Source of the DNA: Skermanella stibiiresistens SB22
Lineage (GTDB): Bacteria; Pseudomonadota; Alphaproteobacteria; Azospirillales; Azospirillaceae
Length of the DNA stretch: 64,000 nucleotides
Direction of reading: 5' to 3'
Assembly: GCF_000576635.1 (NCBI RefSeq)
Contig: NZ_AVFL01000001.1
Span: forward strand, 434,001 to 498,000
Part shown: piece after piece, positions 28,098 to 36,285 of the stretch
How the letters are laid out: each line of letters starts with the position of its first letter
Position numbering within the stretch: position 1 is the first letter of the stretch
Notes under the pieces: generated by a model
What the model was told of the DNA's origin: nothing
Databases searched by the model: none
The model's input: only the letters and a program-made list of their open reading frames with translations
Made by a program: the position numbers and the translations under genes

Positions 28098-28885
28098 TGG
28101 TCGAGGTCACCGTCCTGCTCTCGATCGGCCGCCATCCGGCCTCGGGCCGCGCCCGCCGGGCGCCACTCGACGCCCAGGCCTTGGAAATGGCGTTGCGGCT
28201 GGTCGAGGCTGGCGTCGCCCGTGGCGTCCACGCGATCCACGCCGGCGATCCGGCTGATCCGACACTCCGGGACTATCTCGGCATGGGGCTCGAGCGTCTG
28301 GAGGTGCTGGAGACGGCCCCCGGCGTCGACCCGGTGCCAGCGTTGATCCAGCGTCTCCGCGCGACGGCGCCCGCCATCATCCTGGCCGGCGCCGTCGCCG
28401 AGAGTGGCGAGGACAGTGGCATGGTGCCTTATCTGGTGGCACAAGCCCTGGAACGGCCGCTGGTCCCGGACATCGTGGCACTGGAGTTTTCCGGCGATGG
28501 CGTGGATCTCACCCAGGCGCTGCCGCGCGGCGGCCGCCGCTTGGTTTCCGCCGGGCCGTCCCTGGTCGCGACCTTGCATGGTTCGGCGCCAGCCGCCCGG
28601 CAAAGCGCCTTCGCCCGCGCCCGGCGGGGCGTTATCGATGTCCGGCCCTCTGGCGGGCTGGAAACGATCGGCGACGCGTTCCTGACGGAGTGCGCCGCGC
28701 GTCCTTGGCGGGCGCGACCCAAGCTGATGGCCGTCCGGCGCGGCGGCTCGGCGCTGGACCGCATGAAAGCGGCGACCGAAACCCGATCGGGGCAAGGCAG
28801 GGTGATGATCCAGCCTTCACCGGAAGAGGCGGCGGCTGCCATCTACGATAGCCTGGCCATGAGCGCCTGGTCGAACAGGGAATGA
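28097..28885 (+). CDS. etfB: Electron transfer flavoprotein beta subunit (DgcAB-associated)
   Basis: This 262-residue protein shares a TGATG overlap with etfA. It reads VEVTVLLSIGRHPASGRARRAPLDAQALEMALRL at the start, then VPYLVAQALERPLVPDIVALEF, and ends with RPKLMAVRRGGSALDRMKAATE, matching the order of an ETF-beta but diverged from housekeeping FixA/EtfB. This fits a demethylase-dedicated ETF. It is the last gene of the dgcAB-etfAB operon; the transporter operon begins 72 bp later. Confidence 0.85.
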   Translation: MVEVTVLLSIGRHPASGRARRAPLDAQALEMALRLVEAGVARGVHAIHAGDPADPTLRDYLGMGLERLEVLETAPGVDPVPALIQRLRATAPAIILAGAVAESGEDSGMVPYLVAQALERPLVPDIVALEFSGDGVDLTQALPRGGRRLVSAGPSLVATLHGSAPAARQSAFARARRGVIDVRPSGGLETIGDAFLTECAARPWRARPKLMAVRRGGSALDRMKAATETRSGQGRVMIQPSPEEAAAAIYDSLAMSAWSNRE

Positions 28886-28957
28886 TTAGTTGAACGAACC
28901 AAGCAGACGCGTAGAGTCGCAGGTAACCGATGTAAAAACAGGGAAGAGGATCACGTG

Positions 28958-30292
28958 ATGAAAGCAGCGTTCGAGGGCATCGATAGCCAAGACCCCGTAC
29001 CGACGGCTCCGCTGCCATCATTTCCCAAAGCCAATGGAGTGGCGCCGCCTCCCCGGCCGGCGACCAGACCGGTGAACGCGAAGTCTCAGGCGGAGGCTGG
29101 GGAGGTCCGTCTCGACGTCTCCAACGTCTACAAGATCTTCTCCGACAATCCCAAGCCGGCGCTCGACATGTTGAACGCGGGCGCCACCAAGGACGAGATC
29201 TTCAAGAAACTGGGCGTCACGGTCGGTGTCAAGGACGCCAGCTTCCAGGTCCGCGCTGGCGAGATCTTCGTGATCATGGGCCTGTCCGGCTCCGGCAAGT
29301 CGACCATGATCCGCCTGCTCAACCGTTTGATCGAACCCAGCGCCGGCAAGATCGTGTTCGATGGCCGTGACCTTGTCCAGATGTCGCGAAAGGAACTGAT
29401 CGATGTCCGCCGCAAGGACATGAGCATGGTGTTCCAGTCCTTCGCGCTGATGCCCCACCTGACGGCGCTGGACAACGCCGCCTTCGGGCTGGAGATCGCG
29501 GGGGTGCCCAAGCCCAAGCGTCACGAGGCGGCGATGGAGGCCCTGGAGCAGGTCGGGCTCGGCCAATACCATGGCCGCTATCCGCGCGAGATGTCGGGCG
29601 GCATGCAGCAGCGCGTCGGCTTGGCCCGCGCGCTCGCCAACAACCCGACCATCATGCTGATGGACGAGGCGTTCTCCGCCCTCGATCCCCTGATCCGCAC
29701 CGAGATGCAGGACGAGCTGCTGCGGCTCCAGCGCGAGAGCAAGCGCACCATCATCTTCATCTCCCACGATTTGGACGAGGCGATGCGGATCGGCGACCGG
29801 ATCGCGATCATGGAAGGCGGCAGCATCGTCCAGGTCGGCACCCCGTTCGAGATCCTGCGCAACCCGGCCGACGATTATGTCCGCTCGTTCTTCCGCAATG
29901 TCGACGTGTCGCGCGTGCTGCGCGCCGGCGATGTCGCGCGCTTCCACGAGGAGAACACGGTCATGCGGGTGCCGGGCGTGCTCCAGCCGGCGCTGGAGCA
30001 GCTGAACGAGGGCAACCACGAATACGGCTATGTCCGCGACCACGAGCACAAGTACCAGGGCACCGTGTCGCGCAGCTCGCTGGAGCGCGCCATCACCGAG
30101 GAGGGGCAACCGCGCTTCATCCACGCCTTCCTGCCCGACGTCGATCCCGTCCACGCCGAGGCGCCGCTGCACGACGTGATGCGGACCGTGGCCTCGACCG
30201 AGTGCCCCGTGCCGGTGGTCGACGACGACAACAAGTATGTCGGCGTCATCTCGCCCTCGACCCTGCTGAAAACCCTGGACCGGGAAGGCTGA
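28958..30292 (+). CDS. proV: Glycine betaine/proline ABC transporter ATP-binding protein
   Basis: This 444-residue ATPase has a Pro-rich leader of about 45 residues. Walker A is GLSGSGKST, the signature is MSGGMQQRVGLARAL and Walker B is IMLMDEAFSALDP. A C-terminal pair of CBS domains spans about 320-440 (MRTVASTECPVPVVDDDNKYVGVI), typical of osmo- or betaine-linked ProV/OpuA ATPases. The start could also be the GTG one codon earlier; AAGAGGA is the ribosome site. It forms an operon with the permease 4 bp downstream and a binding protein, and follows the demethylase operon directly. Confidence 0.95.
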   Translation: MKAAFEGIDSQDPVPTAPLPSFPKANGVAPPPRPATRPVNAKSQAEAGEVRLDVSNVYKIFSDNPKPALDMLNAGATKDEIFKKLGVTVGVKDASFQVRAGEIFVIMGLSGSGKSTMIRLLNRLIEPSAGKIVFDGRDLVQMSRKELIDVRRKDMSMVFQSFALMPHLTALDNAAFGLEIAGVPKPKRHEAAMEALEQVGLGQYHGRYPREMSGGMQQRVGLARALANNPTIMLMDEAFSALDPLIRTEMQDELLRLQRESKRTIIFISHDLDEAMRIGDRIAIMEGGSIVQVGTPFEILRNPADDYVRSFFRNVDVSRVLRAGDVARFHEENTVMRVPGVLQPALEQLNEGNHEYGYVRDHEHKYQGTVSRSSLERAITEEGQPRFIHAFLPDVDPVHAEAPLHDVMRTVASTECPVPVVDDDNKYVGVISPSTLLKTLDREG

Positions 30293-30296
30293 GACC

Positions 30297-31223
30297 ATGG
30301 ACTTCCAGATCCCCCTCGATATCTGGGTCGAGAACATCGTCAACTACATCCTCGACAACTTCCAGCCCTTCCTGGACGGCATCGCCGCCGTGGTCGACGG
30401 CTTCGGCGCCACCATCGACGGGGCCTTGCTAGCCTTGCCGGTCTGGCTGGCGGTGATCCTGCTGACGGCGTTCTCCGGCTGGCGGGTCAGCATCCGCTTC
30501 GGCATCTTCACGCTGGTGTCGCTGCTGCTGATCGTGTCGATGAACCTGTGGACCGAGACGGTCTCGACATTGGGCCTCGTGCTGGCCTCGACCCTGCTCA
30601 GCCTGATCCTCGGCATCCCGCTGGGTGTCTGGATGGCGCGCAGCAAGATGGTCGAGAGCATCTCCAAGACCACACTCGACTTCATGCAGACGATGCCGGC
30701 CTTCGTCTACCTGATCCCGGCGGTCATGTTCTTCGGTCTGGGCCGGGTTCCCGGCATCATCGCCACCATCATCTTCGCGATGCCGCCGGCGGTCCGCCTG
30801 ACGGCGCTCGGCATCCAGCAGGTCCCGGTCGAGATCGTCGAGGCCGCCCGCGCCTTCGGCTGCACCGACCGTCAGCTGCTGTTCCGCGTCCAGCTTCCCA
30901 ACGCCCGTCCGTCGATCATGGCGGGCATCAACCAGACCATGATGCTGGCGCTGTCGATGGTCGTCATCGCGTCGATGATCGGCGCCGGCGGTCTCGGCAA
31001 CGTGGTGCTCCAGGGCATCCAGCGGCTCGACATCGGACTTGGCTTCAAGAGCGGGCTCGCCGTCGTGCTGCTCGCGATCATCCTCGACCGCATCACCCAG
31101 AGCTTCGGCGCCAGGGCGGCGGCACCGTCCAAGAGCCGGTTCGCGATGCCGGCTTTCCTGCGGCGCGTGATGCCGGCCCCAAGCGGCACCAACCAAGCAG
31201 CCGGCACGAACCCGACGCGCTGA
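30297..31223 (+). CDS. proW: Glycine betaine/proline ABC transporter permease
   Basis: This 308-residue integral membrane protein has six or seven hydrophobic segments. The EAA loop of BPD transporters is present as IVEAARAFGCTDRQLLFRVQLPNARPSIMAGINQTMM, preceded by LDFMQTMPAFVYLIPAVMFFGLGRVPG, a ProW hallmark. The N-terminus (DIWVENIVNYILDNFQPFLDGIAAVVDG) matches the amphipathic lead-in of ProW. The start lies 4 bp after the proV stop. Confidence 0.95.
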   Translation: MDFQIPLDIWVENIVNYILDNFQPFLDGIAAVVDGFGATIDGALLALPVWLAVILLTAFSGWRVSIRFGIFTLVSLLLIVSMNLWTETVSTLGLVLASTLLSLILGIPLGVWMARSKMVESISKTTLDFMQTMPAFVYLIPAVMFFGLGRVPGIIATIIFAMPPAVRLTALGIQQVPVEIVEAARAFGCTDRQLLFRVQLPNARPSIMAGINQTMMLALSMVVIASMIGAGGLGNVVLQGIQRLDIGLGFKSGLAVVLLAIILDRITQSFGARAAAPSKSRFAMPAFLRRVMPAPSGTNQAAGTNPTR

Positions 31224-31273
31224 GCGCCGGGAAAAATAGAAGAAACAGAAGACACACAGGAGGCTTACGGACT

Positions 31274-32173
31274 ATGGGCTTTTTCTCCAAGACACTGAAC
31301 CTCGCCACGGCCTCGTGCCTCGCCGCGGCCATCGCCGCCGTGACGCTGTCGGCGCCGGCCCACGCCGCCGACAAGAAGATCAACATCGGCTGGACCGCCT
31401 GGTCCGACGCCGAGGCCGTCACCAAGCTGGCGAAGAAGGTCCTGGAAGACCGCATGGGCTACAAGGTCGAAATGACCATGGCCGATATCGGCATCCAATA
31501 TCAGGGCATCGCCACCGGCAAGCTCGACGCCATGCTGATGTCGTGGCAGCCGCTGACCCACAAGCCCTACCTGGACAAGGTCGGCAAGGATCTGGTCGAT
31601 CTCGGCCCGATGTACACCCGGGCCAAGCTCGGCTGGGTGGTTCCGGCCTACATCCCCGAGTCCGAGCTGAAGAGCATCGAGGACCTCAAGAAGCCCGAGG
31701 TCAAGAAGCAGCTCGGAAGCAAGATCCAGGGCATCGATCCAGGCGCCGGACTGATGCAGGCCTCCGAGAAGGCCTTGAAGGACTACGGCCTGACCGACTA
31801 TCAGCTGATCTCGGCCAGCGACGCCGCCATGCTCGCCGGCGTCGAGCGGGCGGAGCGCCGCAAGGAGTGGATCGTCGCCACCAGCTGGAGCCCGCACTGG
31901 ATGTTCGCCAAGTCGGAACTGCGCTACCTGGACGATCCCAAGGGCTCGCTGGGCGGCCTGGAGAGCGTCAACAAGCTGGTCCGCAAGGGCTTCTACCAGG
32001 ATCAGCCGGAAGCGTTCGAGTTCCTCGGCCGCATGGTGCTGCCGCTGGCCGACGTCGAGGCGATCATGTTCGAGGCGCAGGGCAGCAGCTATGAGAAGGC
32101 GGTCGACAACTACATCGCCAAGAACCCCGAGCGGATCAACTACTGGGTCACCGGCCAGATGAAGGCCGGCTGA
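31274..32173 (+). CDS. proX: Glycine betaine ABC transporter substrate-binding protein
   Basis: This 299-residue protein has a clear Sec signal peptide ending APAHAADKK. Mature sequence KINIGWTAWSDAEAVTKLAKKVLEDRMGYKVE, MSWQPLTHKPYLDKVG and ATSWSPHWMFAKSELRYLDDP is typical of the OpuAC/ProX family, with several Trp residues able to form the aromatic cage for the trimethylammonium group. AGGAGG precedes the ATG. It is the third gene of proVWX and more distant from the two ChoX-like proteins in the window. Substrate may be betaine, dimethylglycine or proline betaine. Confidence 0.93.
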   Translation: MGFFSKTLNLATASCLAAAIAAVTLSAPAHAADKKINIGWTAWSDAEAVTKLAKKVLEDRMGYKVEMTMADIGIQYQGIATGKLDAMLMSWQPLTHKPYLDKVGKDLVDLGPMYTRAKLGWVVPAYIPESELKSIEDLKKPEVKKQLGSKIQGIDPGAGLMQASEKALKDYGLTDYQLISASDAAMLAGVERAERRKEWIVATSWSPHWMFAKSELRYLDDPKGSLGGLESVNKLVRKGFYQDQPEAFEFLGRMVLPLADVEAIMFEAQGSSYEKAVDNYIAKNPERINYWVTGQMKAG

Positions 32174-32183
32174 AGGAAGGTCC

Positions 32184-32211
32184 GGGCGGCCATGCCATCA
32201 TATGGCCGCCC
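32184..32211 (+). terminator. Terminator-like hairpin after proX
   Basis: A perfect 10-bp stem (GGGCGGCCAT, 8-base loop, ATGGCCGCCC) starts 11 bp after the proX stop. No T run follows, so termination is not certain. It lies between convergent proX and the MACPF gene and could serve either strand. Confidence 0.5.
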
Positions 32212-32236
32212 ATCCCCGCCTCCGTTCGAGCCCGCG

Positions 32237-33736
32237 TCAGAGATCGATCTTGCGCGATAGCTTGGTCCGCAGGACGTTCAATGTGCAGAAGCCGCCATGT
32301 TTGTCCGAACTCGCCACCTCCAGGCCGGTCAGGACATAGCCGGCCGATGGATTGGTGGGAACGTAGTTTTGTTCCCAGCCGGAGAAGCTGGCGGTGCTGC
32401 CCGAGTGGCTCTTGTACCGGATGGAGACGACGTCGCCGACATGGCTGTCCTCGCTGGACGATCCATAGTCGATGAAGCCAAGCGCCTGATAGTGAAGCGC
32501 CATGTTGTTCAGTCTCTCGTTGGCCTCGCGCAAGGCGATGCCGGTCATGACGGTGCCGCTGGGCACCGTGTCGAAGGTTTCGTAATCGTTGATGTTGAAG
32601 GTCGTCGTGTCACCCTTGGCGAAGTAATACTTGTTGCCGGACATGATGTCCGTCATTTCGATGCCGATCCGCGTGACGTGCCTGCTGCTGTTGATGCGGC
32701 AGCCGAAGCCCGTCAGCGCCAGCGATTCCGTGCTGTCGCCCGCCTGGAGTTGGGTCGTCGGGACATCGGCGAGGCCCCAGCCGAGAAAGGTATTGCCGCT
32801 GGTCGCGTGGTCGGATTGCGGCGCGTAGTCCCGTGTCGAGGCGCCGGAATGCACCAGGCGGTAGAGGTCGTCGAACTGAGTCGAGAGATCCTGGGCGCGC
32901 GAGGAACTCGAGCAGTAATTCCAAATCGGGGTGAGTCCGTTCGAGGTGAACGTGACGGCGACCGGGTCGCCGGCGACCGTCTTCGACCAAGTGTCCCAGT
33001 CGGTCTGGGTCGTGTCGCCGCCGATGATGCTGATCTCGTCGGAGACGTTGACCTTGCCAATGGTGCTCGACGACGAGGTGTCCATCGAACCGCCGACCCG
33101 GACGCTGCCGGCCAAGCTGTTGTACTTGATCTGGGCGTCGGCGGTGAAGGTGCTCTCGGAATACGAGTCGGACTTGCTGGCGTGGAAGCTCGCGAGGAAA
33201 TGGCCACCGATGATCAATCCGGTGACGATGTGGGTGCCATAGGTCTTGAACAACGTTTTCGCCGACACCGAAGTGTCGTTCAGCGCCGTCCAGAACGCCG
33301 GGTCGAAGCTGGCCTGCGACAGGTTGGGCAATTCGATATGCCCATGATCGAAGTTGTCGGTGATCAGGATGTATTGCGTTTCGCTCTGACGCGACTCCTC
33401 CTTGGAGTATTTGGCGGACATGGTGCCCGAGAAGGCGCCGCGCTTCGCCTTGATATGCAGTTTGGCCGCAAGCTCGAACTCGATGTCGGCCGATGAACTG
33501 GCGTAGTCGACCGAGACGGTGGACTGGTCGACATGCAGGAAGCTGCAAATGCTCGGGTAATAGTATGTCGACCCCTCGATCGTGACCGTCTTGTCGGACG
33601 CCGCGTCATACGAGGCGCCCTCGAAGGCCGCCATGACTGGAACGACGCATTTCAGCCGCGATGTCGGTTCGCTACATTCGCCGAACACATCATAGGTCCA
33701 CCCAACCAGATCGGTGCCAGGAAGCTTTTCGGTCAT
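32237..33736 (-). CDS. MACPF/perforin-like protein without signal peptide
   Basis: This 499-residue protein shows the MACPF signature: ALNDTSVSAKTLFKTYGTHIVTGLIIGGHF, including the Y-G-T-H core at about residue 170. Ser/Thr-rich, beta-prone stretches that could be the membrane-inserting hairpins flank it (KSDSYSESTFTADAQIKYNS; SMDTSSSSTIGKVNVSDEI). The last 150 residues (GWGLADVPTTQLQAGDSTESLALTGFGCRINSS, then regular short repeats ending GGFCTLNVLR) look like a separate all-beta domain, perhaps a beta-prism lectin-like module as in some bacterial MACPF proteins. There is no N-terminal signal, so release would need lysis or another route. AGGA precedes the ATG. Codon use and flanks are A/T-richer than the neighbours, suggesting transfer. 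Confidence 0.75.
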   Translation of the reverse strand: MTEKLPGTDLVGWTYDVFGECSEPTSRLKCVVPVMAAFEGASYDAASDKTVTIEGSTYYYPSICSFLHVDQSTVSVDYASSSADIEFELAAKLHIKAKRGAFSGTMSAKYSKEESRQSETQYILITDNFDHGHIELPNLSQASFDPAFWTALNDTSVSAKTLFKTYGTHIVTGLIIGGHFLASFHASKSDSYSESTFTADAQIKYNSLAGSVRVGGSMDTSSSSTIGKVNVSDEISIIGGDTTQTDWDTWSKTVAGDPVAVTFTSNGLTPIWNYCSSSSRAQDLSTQFDDLYRLVHSGASTRDYAPQSDHATSGNTFLGWGLADVPTTQLQAGDSTESLALTGFGCRINSSRHVTRIGIEMTDIMSGNKYYFAKGDTTTFNINDYETFDTVPSGTVMTGIALREANERLNNMALHYQALGFIDYGSSSEDSHVGDVVSIRYKSHSGSTASFSGWEQNYVPTNPSAGYVLTGLEVASSDKHGGFCTLNVLRTKLSRKIDL

Positions 33737-33954
33737 TTATGAAATCCTATTCAATAAGGAATCGTCGCGAGAACCGCGCCCAGCAAATCACCCTGTGTTC
33801 ACCTTAGTTCACATATTCAACTATGGCATGACGAATACTAGGGAGTTCGACTGAGGTTGAACTTTATATTCATATCATGACTGATTGGGTGCTATGTAAG
33901 AGTTTTACAGCCTTATCTAATTTTCAATATTTGTTTTAACTCTGTATCGCTACT

Positions 33955-34752
33955 TCACCGTTTGGTTGCTTCAAGCACCGTCATGAGGGGGGAGCCGATG
34001 ATGAGGGGCTTCCCTTCGAGCGACGCCACTCCCCGGACGGCTAGACTGTTGGTGATGACGATCTCGGCCGTTCGATGAAGCTCCTCCACGGTCACCGGAC
34101 GTTCCAGAACCTGTAACCGCTCGATCACCAGCCCGCGCGCGATGCCCGGCAGGGCCCCTTCCGAGACGGGCGGCGTGATCAGCGCGCCGTCCAGCATCAC
34201 GAAGACATTGCCGACGGTCGCCTCGGCCAAGCGCCCCTGGGTGTTCAACATCAACGCCTCGTCGGCGCCCCGGTCGGCGGCCTCGCGCCGCGCCAGGATG
34301 TTGTCGAGGTAGTTCAGGCTCTTGAGCCGCGACAACGGCGAGTGTTCGTTCCGCCGGGTCACGCTGGCGATCACGGCGCGGGCGGGCGGTGGCGATGGCG
34401 CGGCCGGCGCCGCGGTCGCCAGCAGCGTTGGGCTGGGCGCCGCGGGCGGAAGCAATCCACGCGGCCCGGCGCCGCGAGTCAGGGTCAGCCGGATCGACCC
34501 CTCCGCCAAGCCGTTGCCCTCCAGCAGCCTCCCCAAGCCAGCGGCGATTTCAGCGGTTGAATGGGGCAGGGGAATGCCCAGCGTGGCCGCCCCTTCGGCC
34601 AGCCGCGCCAGATGACGCTCCAGGTGGCATGGCCGACCTCCCGCCACCCGGATCGTCTCGAACAAACCATCGCCCAGCGTGAAACCCCGGTCGGCCGGAT
34701 CGATCCGGGCGTCGGCGGCGGCGACCAGCGCGCCGTTCAGCCAGACCTTCAC
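33955..34752 (-). CDS. pabC: Aminodeoxychorismate lyase / branched-chain aminotransferase-like
   Basis: This 265-residue fold-type IV PLP enzyme starts at a GTG overlapping the pabB stop (GTGA). Motifs are VWLNGALVAAADARIDPADRGFTLGDGLFETIRVAGG, RRNEHSPLSRLKSLNYLDNILARREAADRGADEALMLN with the PLP lysine in RLKSLNY, and GRLAEATVGNVFVM. PabC splits aminodeoxychorismate into 4-aminobenzoate and pyruvate for folate synthesis. D-amino acid aminotransferases look alike, but the partner gene makes PabC the best call. The operon lies between unrelated genes. Confidence 0.88.
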   Translation of the reverse strand: MKVWLNGALVAAADARIDPADRGFTLGDGLFETIRVAGGRPCHLERHLARLAEGAATLGIPLPHSTAEIAAGLGRLLEGNGLAEGSIRLTLTRGAGPRGLLPPAAPSPTLLATAAPAAPSPPPARAVIASVTRRNEHSPLSRLKSLNYLDNILARREAADRGADEALMLNTQGRLAEATVGNVFVMLDGALITPPVSEGALPGIARGLVIERLQVLERPVTVEELHRTAEIVITNSLAVRGVASLEGKPLIIGSPLMTVLEATKR

Positions 34753-36104
34753 GACGGCATTCCTCCCGAGTCCAGGGTTCCCAGGAGCGGCGCCACCTTC
34801 ACCAGCATCTCCTCGTACTCCAAGGCCGGAACGCTGTCGGAGACGATGCCGCCGCCGGCGTGGGCGGCGATCCGCTCCGGCGTCACCACCAGCGTTCGGA
34901 TCAGGATCGCGCTGTCCATCGCGCCATCGAAGCCGATCCAGGCGAGCGCCCCGCAATAGGGGCCACGCTGGCAGGCCTCCAGCTCGTCGATGATCTCCAT
35001 GGCGCGGATCTTCGGCGCCCCGGTGATCGAGCCGCCGGGAAACGTGGCGCGCAGCAGGTCGACCGGGCCCACGGCGGGGCGCAGTTCCGCCTCGACCACC
35101 GACACCAGGTGATGGACGCTGGCGAAGCTCTCGACCGCGCACAGGCTCGGCACCGTCACGCTGCCAGTGCGGGCGACGCGGCCCAGATCGTTCCGCATCA
35201 GGTCGACGATCATCAGGTTCTCGGCCCTGTCCTTGACGCTCGACGCCAGCGCCGCCGCGTTCGCCGCGTCCTCCTCGGCGGTGGCGCCGCGCGGCAGGGT
35301 GCCCTTGATCGGCCGCGTCTCGACCGCGCCATCGGCGGATAGCCTCAGGAACCGCTCGGGCGAGGCGCTCGCCAGGGTCAATCGGGGGCCGCACGCGGCA
35401 TAGGCCGCGAAGGGGGCGGGACTCAACGCCCGCAGGCGCCGGTACAGATCGAAGCCGCTCACACCCGCGGGCCGCTCCGCGATGAAGCGGCCGGTGAAAT
35501 TGGCCTGGAAGATGTCGCCGGCCTGGATGTAATCGAGCACCTGCCCGACGCGCCGCTCGTACTCGGCGCGCGTCAGGTCGGCCCGCCACGTGCCATTCGC
35601 CTGGGTCGGCGGCACCAGAGATGCCGTCCCCAGCCGTTGCGCCACCATCTCCAGCCGGGCCACCCCGCCGAGCGATGTGATCCAACCCCGGCGCTCCCGG
35701 TGGTCGAAGGTCACCACCACGTCGTACAGGCCGAACGCCATCTCTGGAATGCCGAGGTCGTTGGCATGCCGGCATGGCAGCCGCTCCAGGTGGCGGCCCA
35801 ACCCGTATCCCAGGAAGCCGACCGCCCCGCCGCCGAACGGCGCCGGTCCCGCCGTCCGCGGCGCGCCGGTCCGCGCCAGCTCCCGTTCCAGCACGGTGAA
35901 GGGATCACCGTCCACAACGGCGCCGTCCACCGAGACGCCATCGGGGCCGGCCACGATGGTGCGGAACGGCTCGACCGCCAGATAGCTCCACCGGCTCCGC
36001 GCGTCGCCCTCGGCGGCGCTGTCGAGCAGGGCCGCGAAGGGTTCGCCCGCCCAGGGCGCGAAACCCGCGACGGGATCACGCCAGTCGATCTCGCGAACGA
36101 TCAT
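34749..36104 (-). CDS. pabB: Aminodeoxychorismate synthase component I
   Basis: PabB adds ammonia to chorismate. It has about 451 residues from ATG 36104, which has GGGA upstream and begins MIVREIDWRDP; ATG 36128 adds eight residues without a better site. The chorismate-binding domain shows ETRPIKGTLPRGATAEEDAANAAAL, with the PIKGT motif that separates PabB from anthranilate synthase. MIVDLMRNDLGRVARTGSVTVPS and TFPGGSITGAPKIRAMEIIDELE complete it. No glutaminase domain is fused, so PabA must be elsewhere. It supplies folate, which the adjacent sarcosine pathway uses heavily; a functional tie is only suggestive. Confidence 0.93.
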   Translation of the reverse strand: MIVREIDWRDPVAGFAPWAGEPFAALLDSAAEGDARSRWSYLAVEPFRTIVAGPDGVSVDGAVVDGDPFTVLERELARTGAPRTAGPAPFGGGAVGFLGYGLGRHLERLPCRHANDLGIPEMAFGLYDVVVTFDHRERRGWITSLGGVARLEMVAQRLGTASLVPPTQANGTWRADLTRAEYERRVGQVLDYIQAGDIFQANFTGRFIAERPAGVSGFDLYRRLRALSPAPFAAYAACGPRLTLASASPERFLRLSADGAVETRPIKGTLPRGATAEEDAANAAALASSVKDRAENLMIVDLMRNDLGRVARTGSVTVPSLCAVESFASVHHLVSVVEAELRPAVGPVDLLRATFPGGSITGAPKIRAMEIIDELEACQRGPYCGALAWIGFDGAMDSAILIRTLVVTPERIAAHAGGGIVSDSVPALEYEEMLVKVAPLLGTLDSGGMPS

Positions 36105-36152
36105 CGTCTCGTCCCGCCGTGTCGTCATACAAGGGATACCGTCATTCACGGG

Positions 36153-36180
36153 ATGTCGCGGTTTGAGAGAAACATGACGC
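36153..36180 (+). promoter_or_regulatory. ATG(T/A)CGC direct repeat (21-bp period) upstream of gbcA
   Basis: ATGTCGC at 36153-36159 and ATGACGC at 36174-36180 are 21 bp apart start to start, the same spacing and core as the TTGTCGC pair upstream of dgcA. The site lies about 105 bp before gbcA in the gap shared with divergent pabB. It is a candidate GbdR-binding site. Confidence 0.55.
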
Positions 36181-36285
36181 ATTTGTGGAAGCGGGAACAG
36201 GCCGTCCATCGCACCATCGAACCATAGCCGGGGGAGACGATCCGACCCCTCGATATCCGGGCCATTCGGTGGGAGAGCCTTTGCC

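Noticed and set aside
28890-28902. TTGAACGAACC before proV as a BetI site
   Set aside because: Only the left half matches; the right half is not the inverted copy, so it is not a credible operator.
33955-35775. 606-codon frame joining pabC with an out-of-frame reading of pabB
   Set aside because: Only the last 265 codons match PabC; the front part is a shifted reading of PabB. The two genes overlap normally by GTGA, so no fusion or frameshift is needed.
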